64,000 nt of DNA, taken from contig NZ_JRLF01000014.1 of assembly GCF_001404985.1 (NCBI RefSeq), positions 310,001 through 374,000 on the forward strand. Direction: 5' to 3'. Position 1 is the stretch's first letter. Every line of letters starts with the position of its first letter. The DNA comes from Flavobacterium aquidurense (GTDB lineage Bacteria; Bacteroidota; Bacteroidia; Flavobacteriales; Flavobacteriaceae). Under the pieces are notes generated by a model, which did not search any database, had not been told where the DNA came from, and saw only the letters and a program-made list of their open reading frames with translations. Positions 33,586-40,870 of the stretch are shown here, one piece after another. The translations under genes and the position numbers were made by a program.

Positions 33586-33802
33586 AATCTCGCAAAGTCA
33601 GTCTCTAGGCTTCGGGAGCAAAGATTTTGTTTCACGCAGATTTTAAAAAGATCTAAGCCGATAAACGCAGATAATTATTAAAATTAAATCTGCTAAAATC
33701 TGCGGAATCTGCGTGAAAAAAATCCTTTAAATCTTATTAATCTGTGGCTTTAAAATAAAAAACTTTGCTCCCGAAGCCTCGGGACTGCGACTTTGCGAGA
33801 TT
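33586..33802. repeat. 217-bp nested inverted repeat
   Basis: The outer arms AATCTCGCAAAGTC (33586) and GACTTTGCGAGATT (33789) continue inward as AGGCTTCGGGAGCAAAG and CTTTGCTCCCGAAGCCT. Inside lies a TTTCACGCAGATTT/AATCTGCGTGAAA palindrome (33629-33718). It fills the whole gap between the MFS stop and the HAD start. Confidence 0.8.
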
Positions 33803-33808
33803 AAATCA

Positions 33809-35392
33809 TCAGCCAATCCAAATCTTACTCTTAACCAAAGTCATTGTTTGTCTCAAATGTTGATTACACGCAATGAGAATAATCAAAACCACAAGACCGT
33901 AACCTACGATGGTATAAATTTCCATATCGGCCAATAAAGTCGATTGTTTGGTGATGGCTCCAAAAAGTTTTTTGAGCGCCAAAGTATTCGCATTATCTGC
34001 CGAATATCCTTTTGCCATAAAGCTCTGCGCTGTTGAAGCGATTGTTTGCTGAGCTTGCGGATTATCGCCGGTTACGAATTGGCTAAGTTTCAGAAAGTGT
34101 TTTTTATTCAAAAAAACCATCGCATTCTGCATTACACAAAATCCAATTGTGCTTCCCCAAAAACGTCCAGAAACTCCAACAATTCCTGAAGAAACCGCCA
34201 TTTTTGCCGGAACAGATGATGTGGTAAATAATATTAAAGGCACGAATAAAAATCCAACTCCAATTCCTTGCAAAACATACGGAATGATAATATCTGACAA
34301 TGCAACATCTGGCACGAAAAGAAAGGTGAACCAGAAATGAAAAAGCGCAATTAGCGAAAAACCAATTATAAAAATGACTTTCGTCGAAACGGATTTCATC
34401 AGAAAAAAAGCAGCTAAAATCAATCCAATTACATTTCCTAATCCGTTAATATATTGCACGCCTGCAACTCGTGATGGATCCCAATTCCAGATCGAAAACA
34501 TCGCCGAATGACAAAGACTCAACGTTGCCCGACTGATATAAAAAAGGAAAAACAACAAGAATCCAATTCGGAGATTGGCATATTTAAAGACTTCAAAATC
34601 AAAAGTGGGTCTTTTTACCAAACGCTCTTTAAAGATGAATAAACCTCCTGTTATTAAAGCAATCATCAACATTATAACCATATGAGAAGACTCGAACCAG
34701 TATTTTTTTTCGGCATAAACAAAAAAGTAAGCACCGCAAAGAATCGCTGTCAAAACCAAAATATAACTAATCCAATCGATTTGATACAACGGAATTTTCT
34801 TTGTGATTCTATGTCCGCGAAAAGTCACTAAGATCAAAAAGACATTCAGAACCTGAAGTCCGCCCGAAACATACAGCATGTATTTCCAATCGTAATGATC
34901 CAGAAACCAAACGGCAATATTCATAATAAACGGCGTTGACAATAACAATGAACCGTAATAAAAGGAGAAACCAATGATTATGGCATTTTTAGAATGAAAC
35001 TGCTCGATTAATAATTGTCTGATCGTGATTACCGGAAGCGCCATCAAAATCCCTTCGGCAACTCTTAGCAATAAAAAGAGATAAAAATTGGTAATATACG
35101 CCGATGAAATAATCGTAATCCCGATTAAGGAATAAACTGCCATCAGGTAATTTTTTGCCGGGAAAAAACTCGAAAACCTACTTTCGATCAAGATTGTTGC
35201 CAGCAAAGTTCCGTAAGTTACACACATTGCAAACTGCAAATCTTCGGGCTCAATGTCCAGAAAACTTGCCGCGTAAGTTACGTTTGAAGTATAAACTCCC
35301 AATAAAATCATGGAATGCAGCAAACAGACAAACAAAATAATAATGATTGCCCATTTGGGAACCCAGGATTTAAAAATACTTTTATCTTCCAT
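33809..35392 (-). CDS. MFS drug-efflux transporter, DHA2 (EmrB-like) family
   Basis: About 527 residues with roughly 14 hydrophobic segments. The first helix follows SWVPKWAIIIILFVC, and a loop with RVAEGILMALPVITIRQLL corresponds to the motif region after TM4 in DHA2 transporters. It is the inner-membrane pump of a tripartite efflux system: on the same strand, immediately upstream, lie HlyD (adaptor) and TolC (outer-membrane channel) genes, with an AraC regulator before them. The ATG at 35392 directly follows the HlyD stop (35394-35396); a start at 35410 would overlap by 17 bp. Substrate unknown. Confidence 0.9.
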   Translation of the reverse strand: MEDKSIFKSWVPKWAIIIILFVCLLHSMILLGVYTSNVTYAASFLDIEPEDLQFAMCVTYGTLLATILIESRFSSFFPAKNYLMAVYSLIGITIISSAYITNFYLFLLLRVAEGILMALPVITIRQLLIEQFHSKNAIIIGFSFYYGSLLLSTPFIMNIAVWFLDHYDWKYMLYVSGGLQVLNVFLILVTFRGHRITKKIPLYQIDWISYILVLTAILCGAYFFVYAEKKYWFESSHMVIMLMIALITGGLFIFKERLVKRPTFDFEVFKYANLRIGFLLFFLFYISRATLSLCHSAMFSIWNWDPSRVAGVQYINGLGNVIGLILAAFFLMKSVSTKVIFIIGFSLIALFHFWFTFLFVPDVALSDIIIPYVLQGIGVGFLFVPLILFTTSSVPAKMAVSSGIVGVSGRFWGSTIGFCVMQNAMVFLNKKHFLKLSQFVTGDNPQAQQTIASTAQSFMAKGYSADNANTLALKKLFGAITKQSTLLADMEIYTIVGYGLVVLIILIACNQHLRQTMTLVKSKIWIG

Positions 35393-35393
35393 T

Positions 35394-36446
35394 TTATTGG
35401 TGTTCGGCAATAACGGTGATGTTCATTCCGGCTCTTAAAAAATCAGCCTGTTTATCAGTGTCTTTCAATTGAATTCTAACCGGAATTCTTTGCTCAATTT
35501 TCACAAAGTTTCCTGTTGCATTATCCGGTGGCAATAACGAAAATCTCGCTCCACTTGCAGGAGATAACGAAGTCACAACTCCTGTAAATTCTTTACCATT
35601 TATAGCATCAGCCTGAATTTTCACTTCCTGACCAACCGTTAAATACTGTAATTGTGTTTCTTTAAAATTGGCTGTAATCCATTTTTCTTTACTTACTATC
35701 GAAAGTAAAGATTGTCCTTCTTTTACCATTTGTCCAGGTTGCAAAGTTCTTTTACCAACCCAACCGTTATAAGGCGCCGTGATTATCGTATACGAAAGAA
35801 ATAGTGCCGCATTGTCTGCCACAGCTTGCTTTGACGCAATATTTGTTTGCGTTGTAGGAACATTTGCCTGCGCTTGAGAAGTACTCAAATTTGAAGATTG
35901 AATTCTGTCTCGCATTTCTTGTAAATGTGCTTGCGCCGATTCGTAATCTGCTTTAACTTTTTCTAATTGTTGCGAAGTTGCAGCTTCGTCTTTAACCAAA
36001 GCTTTGTATCTGTCGTATTCTAATTTTGTTTTCCAAAGATTAGTTTTGGCTGCAGCCAATTGCGATTCTCCAATTGCAGTTGAACTTGCCGTTGTCGCCA
36101 CATTTTTCTCGGCCACAACACTACTTTGTTTCGCGTTTTGAACATCGGCAAGAGCCACATTCAATTTCGATTTATATTCTCTGTTATCTATAATTACCAA
36201 AGTATCACCTTTATGCACAAACTGATTTTCATCAAAACGAACTTCCTGCACATAACCTGTAATTCTGGACATAATTGGCGTTACATATTGCTCAACCTGA
36301 GCGTCATTGGTTTCTTCGTGGTTTCTATTAAACACATAAAACCAAATCCCTAAAATGATTCCGCTTGCCACCAAAACGCAAGCTATAATTGTTATTAATA
36401 TATGAAACGTTCTGTTTCTTCGAGTTTCATTTTTTATCTTGACCAT
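35394..36446 (-). CDS. HlyD/EmrA-family membrane fusion protein
   Basis: 350 residues. One N-terminal membrane helix (about 13-35, ITIIACVLVASGIILGIWFYV) anchors a periplasmic adaptor. Following it are a lipoyl-like half (ITGYVQEVRFDENQFVHKGDTL, about 58-79), a long alpha-helical hairpin rich in Ala, Gln and Lys (about 90-200), the second lipoyl half (ITAPYNGWVGKRTLQPGQMV) and a beta-barrel (ITANFKETQLQYLTVGQEV). It should connect the MFS pump to the TolC-type channel. It lies between these two genes, 89 bp after the TolC stop. Confidence 0.93.
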   Translation of the reverse strand: MVKIKNETRRNRTFHILITIIACVLVASGIILGIWFYVFNRNHEETNDAQVEQYVTPIMSRITGYVQEVRFDENQFVHKGDTLVIIDNREYKSKLNVALADVQNAKQSSVVAEKNVATTASSTAIGESQLAAAKTNLWKTKLEYDRYKALVKDEAATSQQLEKVKADYESAQAHLQEMRDRIQSSNLSTSQAQANVPTTQTNIASKQAVADNAALFLSYTIITAPYNGWVGKRTLQPGQMVKEGQSLLSIVSKEKWITANFKETQLQYLTVGQEVKIQADAINGKEFTGVVTSLSPASGARFSLLPPDNATGNFVKIEQRIPVRIQLKDTDKQADFLRAGMNITVIAEHQ

Positions 36447-36535
36447 AAACTATATATCTATTTTCTTTATTCTATTCTCTATTCTCTTCCTTCTAAAATC
36501 TTGCTTCTTGCGTCTAACTTCTTGCCTCTAAAAAT

Positions 36536-37894
36536 CTAAATCTGCTCTGGCATTATTCCAGCCGTATGAAGCAATTCGTAGTGTTTTAAAATCGCATCTA
36601 ATCGCGTAGAAATCTTATTGTATTTCGCTTGTAATAAAGCGTTATCTGCATCGACCATTTCGGTTATTAAAACCAATTGATTTAGGTATTTCAGCTTTAC
36701 AATTCGGTAGTTTTCATTGGCCAAATCCAAAGCTTTATCAACAACCACAAACTTCTCTAGGATTTCCTGATATTGTGTATGTTCTTTAAACAGCTTATCC
36801 TGAATCTCATCTTTTGTAATTTCCGTTTGCATTTTTTGCCATTCGATTTTTGTATTCGCCTGATCTACTTTGGTTTTATTTTTATACAATGCCGAAAGAT
36901 CAAAATGCGCTTCAATACCAACTTGACCTAAAGTGTACAAATACGGATTTGGCGGAAAGAATTTGTAATTTGGATAGTAAAAACCATAATTTCCAAAGAA
37001 GTTTACAGTTGGCAAATAATTTGCTTTAACCAACTTCATTTCCGTTTTTTTGATGTTTAATTCCTGACTTGCCATTCGCATTTCTTCGTTCTGAAAAGCT
37101 TTCTCCAAATAAAAATCATACGGATCTAAACCTTTCATTTCATCCATATTCGCCGTTGTATCAATTGCCACTTCTTCGCTTTCCGGAATCTGAATCAAAG
37201 TTTTTAAATCATGCAATGCAATCTTTATATTCTTAGAATTTGTCAACGCGCTTAATTCACGATCCGAAAGTTGTAATTCGGCTCTAATAACCTCGTTTTT
37301 GGTTACCGTTCCGTGTTTTTGCAAAGACTGTACTTCTTTCAATCGGCTTTTTTCTTCTTTGATGTTTTCTTCGAATATCTTTTGAAGTTCTATCATTTTA
37401 TAAATCGCCAGATAATTGGCCACAACTTCAAGCTCGATATCATTTTGAGTCTTTTCGTTTTTTATTTTAGCAATTTCGTTTTCCTGATTGGCAATTTTTA
37501 TGGCATTGTTAATCTTGTTTCCTGCGTAAATTGGCATTTTAAAAGTCGAATTAACCTGATAGATTTCAGGAATTGCTTTTGTTACTTCTTTACCGTTTAA
37601 AAAACCGCTTCCTTTGAATTCCGTAATATTGGTAATTCTCGAATATTCGCCATTTAATTCGATATCCGGCAAACGAAGTTCTTTTCTTTCTTTGATGTTT
37701 TGCTCTGAAAGCGTAGTCTCTAATTGAGATCTAAGGATTTTTTTATTGTTTTCTTTAGCTAGTTTCACTGCTTCATTCAAAGAAACGGAATGAATTTCCT
37801 GAGCTTGTAAACCATTAAATGTCAATACAATTAGAAATATCAACACGATTTTGAGAAAACAATCTTCTGTAGAATTTGTTGTTTTAAGGAACAT
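36536..37894 (-). CDS. TolC-family outer-membrane efflux protein
   Basis: 452 residues. A hydrophobic signal-like stretch (about 14-31, ending near LQAQE) precedes two OEP repeats of long amphipathic helices: SLNEAVKLAKENNKKI (about 38-53) starts the first and VEAHFDLSALYKNKTKVDQA lies in the second. The protein forms the trimeric outer-membrane channel for the HlyD/MFS pump encoded downstream. It is the first structural gene of the unit after araC. The 5' region holds a CACGCAGATTT palindrome at 38066-38165, past the regulator gene. Confidence 0.92.
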   Translation of the reverse strand: MFLKTTNSTEDCFLKIVLIFLIVLTFNGLQAQEIHSVSLNEAVKLAKENNKKILRSQLETTLSEQNIKERKELRLPDIELNGEYSRITNITEFKGSGFLNGKEVTKAIPEIYQVNSTFKMPIYAGNKINNAIKIANQENEIAKIKNEKTQNDIELEVVANYLAIYKMIELQKIFEENIKEEKSRLKEVQSLQKHGTVTKNEVIRAELQLSDRELSALTNSKNIKIALHDLKTLIQIPESEEVAIDTTANMDEMKGLDPYDFYLEKAFQNEEMRMASQELNIKKTEMKLVKANYLPTVNFFGNYGFYYPNYKFFPPNPYLYTLGQVGIEAHFDLSALYKNKTKVDQANTKIEWQKMQTEITKDEIQDKLFKEHTQYQEILEKFVVVDKALDLANENYRIVKLKYLNQLVLITEMVDADNALLQAKYNKISTRLDAILKHYELLHTAGIMPEQI

Positions 37895-38065
37895 GAATAT
37901 TTTAAGATTTTAATACTGCAAAGTTCCTACATTTTTCTGATGACTGATAATTATAAAAAGTCAATAACATATTCATTTCGGACAAATGTTAAAATTTTAT
38001 TTCCCGAAAACGTTATATTAAAATACTGAAGAACAATACGTTGTAAAAAGCTATATAAATTAGGG

Positions 38066-38165
38066 TTTCACGCAGATTTAAAAGGATTTTAGGAGATATG
38101 CGCAAATTTTATTTTAAAAAAAGATCTGCAAAATCTGCTTTAATCTTTTTTAAATCTGCGTGAAA
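38066..38165. repeat. TTTCACGCAGATTT/AAATCTGCGTGAAA palindrome
   Basis: The left arm TTTCACGCAGATTTAAAAGG and the right arm CTTTTTAAATCTGCGTGAAA end 7 bp before the AraC stop. An inner AAGATCTGC/GCAGATTT pairing is also visible. Member of the most frequent palindrome family here. Confidence 0.8.
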
Positions 38166-38171
38166 TAATCC

Positions 38172-38993
38172 TTATCTGTCTTTTAAAATATTCTCGCCAT
38201 TCAGGTAATCAGAAGGTCTTTGTCCGAGGAATTTAAAGAAAGTATTACTGAATGTCGGTACACTACTATATCCTACTTCCAGAGCGACTTCTTTGACCGA
38301 AAGTTTTCTGTCAAGCAAAAGTTCGATCGCTTTCAAGATTCTTCGAATAGTATAATATTGAATGAATGACATATTAAGATCTTTCTGGAACAAGCGATAC
38401 AAAGAACGCTCACTATACCCAAATTGATGTGCAACCTCAGCAAATAAAATTGTTTCGCCTAGATTATTCTCAATATGTCTTAAAATTTTACCTAATCGCG
38501 GATCTTTCGGTTGTGGTAATTCTAAAGGTAAATTGGTTAAACAAATTTGAGGTAATATCGCCTTGATCGCTTTGGCAATCGCAAAATTCGGACTTCCTTT
38601 TTTAAGATCGCCATTCCACCTATTCGTAAAAAGCATCATTTGTAATAATAAATTATTGACCGGATAAATACCTTCACTTTTATAAAAAACATCTTCGTCT
38701 TTTTCAACCGGAAAATATAAATTCCGCATGGTCACACTTTCAGATTTGGGCTCAATACTGTGCGCAACACCACTTGGGATCCAGATAAAATGTCTTGCCG
38801 GCAAAAAGTAGGTTTTTGTTTCTGTCGTTACAAAAACCACATCGCCTTCAGCATATAGTAATTGCGCTTTGTCGTGTTTATGGGTAGGCACAAACAATTC
38901 ACCCATCAAATCGTGGTGACAATAAATGCTTTTTTTATCAGCATCTACTTTTTTGATGTAATACTTATCTAGTTTTTGACCGGAATGTTCCAT
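38172..38993 (-). CDS. AraC family transcriptional regulator
   Basis: 273 residues. An N-terminal cupin (FVPTHKHDKAQLLYAEGDVVF and HFIWIPSGVAHSIEP) is the ligand-sensing half, and the C-terminal 100 residues hold two helix-turn-helix motifs (LFAEVAHQFGYSERSLYRLF and SVKEVALEVGYSSVPTFSNTF with the PSDYL end). AraC proteins of this size usually activate a nearby gene. It lies upstream of, and on the same strand as, the TolC/HlyD/MFS genes, so it is the obvious candidate regulator. The inducer is unknown. Confidence 0.9.
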   Translation of the reverse strand: MEHSGQKLDKYYIKKVDADKKSIYCHHDLMGELFVPTHKHDKAQLLYAEGDVVFVTTETKTYFLPARHFIWIPSGVAHSIEPKSESVTMRNLYFPVEKDEDVFYKSEGIYPVNNLLLQMMLFTNRWNGDLKKGSPNFAIAKAIKAILPQICLTNLPLELPQPKDPRLGKILRHIENNLGETILFAEVAHQFGYSERSLYRLFQKDLNMSFIQYYTIRRILKAIELLLDRKLSVKEVALEVGYSSVPTFSNTFFKFLGQRPSDYLNGENILKDR

Positions 38994-39146
38994 TGAAGTT
39001 TAATACGACGGTTTTTGCGATATTAAATATAAGAAGAAATAGAATTGAAATTCCAATTCCCGCAACGTTTGTCATTTCGAGTAATACAAAACCCTTCTCG
39101 TAATATTTACCTATTAGGTTTCAGATAAACCTTAAATCATAAAAAC

Positions 39147-39175
39147 AAAAAAGCCTTTCCGTTAAGAAAGGCTTC
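39147..39175 (-). terminator. Terminator of tRNA-Asp copy 1
   Basis: On the minus strand AAGCCTTTC, loop TTAACG, GAAAGGCTT then TTTTTG. It lies about 12 bp past the tRNA. Confidence 0.85.
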
Positions 39176-39186
39176 TTCCAATATTG

Positions 39187-39260
39187 CGGTCTGGACGGGA
39201 CTCGAACCCGCGACCCCATGCGTGACAGGCATGTATTCTAACCAACTGAACTACCAAACC
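39187..39260 (-). tRNA. tRNA-Asp (GUC), copy 1
   Basis: A 74-nt cloverleaf on the minus strand: acceptor GGTTTGG/CCAGACC (one G-U pair), D-arm GTTCAGTTGGTTAGAA, anticodon arm with loop CTGTCAC (anticodon GTC), T-arm CGGGTTCGAGTCCCG, discriminator G. No encoded CCA. It is identical to the copy at 39784-39857. Confidence 0.95.
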
Positions 39261-39491
39261 AACTGCGTTATTGTGAGTGCAAAAATACAACAGAACTTGG
39301 ATTATACAAGGGTTTTTGCGAATAAAATTTGATAAATTTTTAATGTCCTGATTTTAAATAAATTCCAAACCTTTATACCGAAGCATTGAGACCAAATTCC
39401 AATTGAATGTATTTGGATTTGCCAAAACCCTGAATTTTTATACCGGTTTTTTCTTATGAAATTTTATCTTCCTTGTTAAACATAGCCAATA

Positions 39492-39573
39492 GTTTCAAGC
39501 GTTGACCATACTTGAAACAATGCGTACAAAACCAAAAAGTCCCCAAAGTTTAAAATTAAACTTTGGGGACTTT
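39492..39573. repeat. Two hairpins between the tRNA-Asp genes
   Basis: GTTTCAAG/CTTGAAAC (39492-39518) is followed by a perfect 38-bp palindrome whose left arm is AAAGTCCCCAAAGTTTAA (39536-39553) and right arm its exact inverse to 39573. The second could act as a terminator-like or repeat hairpin. The gap 39261-39743 holds, besides this, only the terminator-like hairpin at 39629 and the tRNA-like fragment at 39666. Confidence 0.7.
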
Positions 39574-39628
39574 GCGTAAATCTTAGCGTTTTTTTTGCGG
39601 TTAAACAAAATCTCGATATGTCTTAAAT

Positions 39629-39662
39629 CAAAAAAGCCATCCACAAAAGTGGAAAGCTTTTC
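39629..39662 (-). terminator. Orphan terminator-like hairpin between the tRNA-Asp genes
   Basis: On the minus strand AAAAGCTTTCCAC, loop TTTT, GTGGATGGCTTTTTT. No intact gene lies between it and the terminator of tRNA-Asp copy 2, only an 82-bp stretch with a tRNA-5'-like fragment. Confidence 0.6.
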
Positions 39663-39743
39663 ATTGGTCTAACTACTAAACCAGCTACGAGTTACAAAGT
39701 CGTAGCAAAACAACACAACTAATCTTAGATACCGTATTTGGGC

Positions 39744-39774
39744 AAAAAAGCCTTTCCGTTAAGAAAGGCTTTTC
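39744..39774 (-). terminator. Terminator of tRNA-Asp copy 2
   Basis: Same stem as for copy 1 (AAGCCTTTC/GAAAGGCTT) followed by TTTTTT on the minus strand. Confidence 0.85.
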
Positions 39775-39783
39775 CCAATATTG

Positions 39784-39857
39784 CGGTCTGGACGGGACTC
39801 GAACCCGCGACCCCATGCGTGACAGGCATGTATTCTAACCAACTGAACTACCAAACC
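39784..39857 (-). tRNA. tRNA-Asp (GUC), copy 2
   Basis: 74 nt, identical to the copy at 39187-39260, including the adjacent downstream 25 bp with the terminator. The two are about 600 bp apart and clearly arose by duplication. Anticodon GTC, discriminator G, no CCA. Confidence 0.95.
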
Positions 39858-39943
39858 TCTGCGTTATTGCGGTTGCAAAGATAGTACAGAATTTCATTTC
39901 TGCAAGCGTTTTGCGAAAAAAAATTAAATATATTTTTAAAATA

Positions 39944-40870
39944 TTAGCCAAAGTTTTGTTTTTCAACTAAATATGTAGTCAATATTTTTTCAAAATTATC
40001 GCCAACATTCACCGGAACGTACTTAATTTGGTTCTTTGCGCAGGTCAAAGCCAGATTTTTAAAGTAGGCTTCTGCCCTTTTTTCATATTCTGCTTTTACA
40101 TTATCGGCAAAAATCGATACTTCTTCTCCTGATTCTAAGTCAATAAACTTTCTTGGCGTATTGTCGAAGTCAAATTTAAGCTCGGTTTCATTGTCTACCA
40201 CATGAAACAAAACTACTTTATGTTTATTGTGTTTAAGATGCTGCAAAGCATTAAAAAGCTTTTCATCATCTTCTGACTGAAACATATCTGTAAATAAGAT
40301 AATCATAGAACGGCGATGCATTTTCTCTGCGATCTGATGCAAATACGTAATCGTGTCCGTTGTTTTTTTGACTTTTGGCTGTTCTAATAATTGTTCTAAT
40401 TTATTGAGCAGCATTCTATGATGGCGATCACTTCCTTTTTCGGGAGCATAATATTCGTAAGTATCTGAGAAAACGCTTAAACCAACAGCATCGCGTTGTT
40501 TTTTTAGGATATTCATTAAAACTGCCGAAGCCAAAACCGCAAAACCAATCTTCTTTTCATAAAAAGGCTGACCTGATTTTAATTCCGGATAATGCATCGA
40601 CGACGAATTATCGACAATAAGATGACAACGCAAATTGGTTTCTTCCTCAAAACGTTTGGTGTATAAACGATCTGTCTTCGCAAATAATTTCCAATCGATG
40701 TGTTTCGTACTTTCTCCAGCATTATAAACTTTATGCTCGGCAAATTCAGCCGAAAACCCATGAAACGGACTCTTGTGCATTCCGGATATAAAACCTTCTA
40801 CAACCTGATTTGCCAGCATTTCCAGATGCTGAAAACTGGATACTTTCTCTATTTCCGATTCGATTTTCAT
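39944..40870 (-). CDS. DUF58 domain protein (VWA-like)
   Basis: 308 residues, cytosolic. The DUF58 core AGESTKHIDWKLFAKTDRLYTKRF (about 51-75) is followed by a von Willebrand A-like fold with a MIDAS motif LIVDNSSSMH (DxSxS, about 85-94) and a SMIILFTDMFQS strand. DUF58 proteins normally pair with a MoxR AAA+ ATPase as metal-dependent chaperone or insertion systems; none is next to it here. It overlaps the stop of the M1 aminopeptidase gene upstream by 4 bp (ATGA), an unusual pairing, so it is likely cotranslated with that exported peptidase. Function inferred at family level only. Confidence 0.87.
   Translation of the reverse strand: MKIESEIEKVSSFQHLEMLANQVVEGFISGMHKSPFHGFSAEFAEHKVYNAGESTKHIDWKLFAKTDRLYTKRFEEETNLRCHLIVDNSSSMHYPELKSGQPFYEKKIGFAVLASAVLMNILKKQRDAVGLSVFSDTYEYYAPEKGSDRHHRMLLNKLEQLLEQPKVKKTTDTITYLHQIAEKMHRRSMIILFTDMFQSEDDEKLFNALQHLKHNKHKVVLFHVVDNETELKFDFDNTPRKFIDLESGEEVSIFADNVKAEYEKRAEAYFKNLALTCAKNQIKYVPVNVGDNFEKILTTYLVEKQNFG

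Noticed and set aside
33528-33635. 36-residue N-terminal extension of the HAD hydrolase at 32868
   Set aside because: It is composed of the inverted-repeat arm; the DxD motif is in its normal place from the ATG at 33527.
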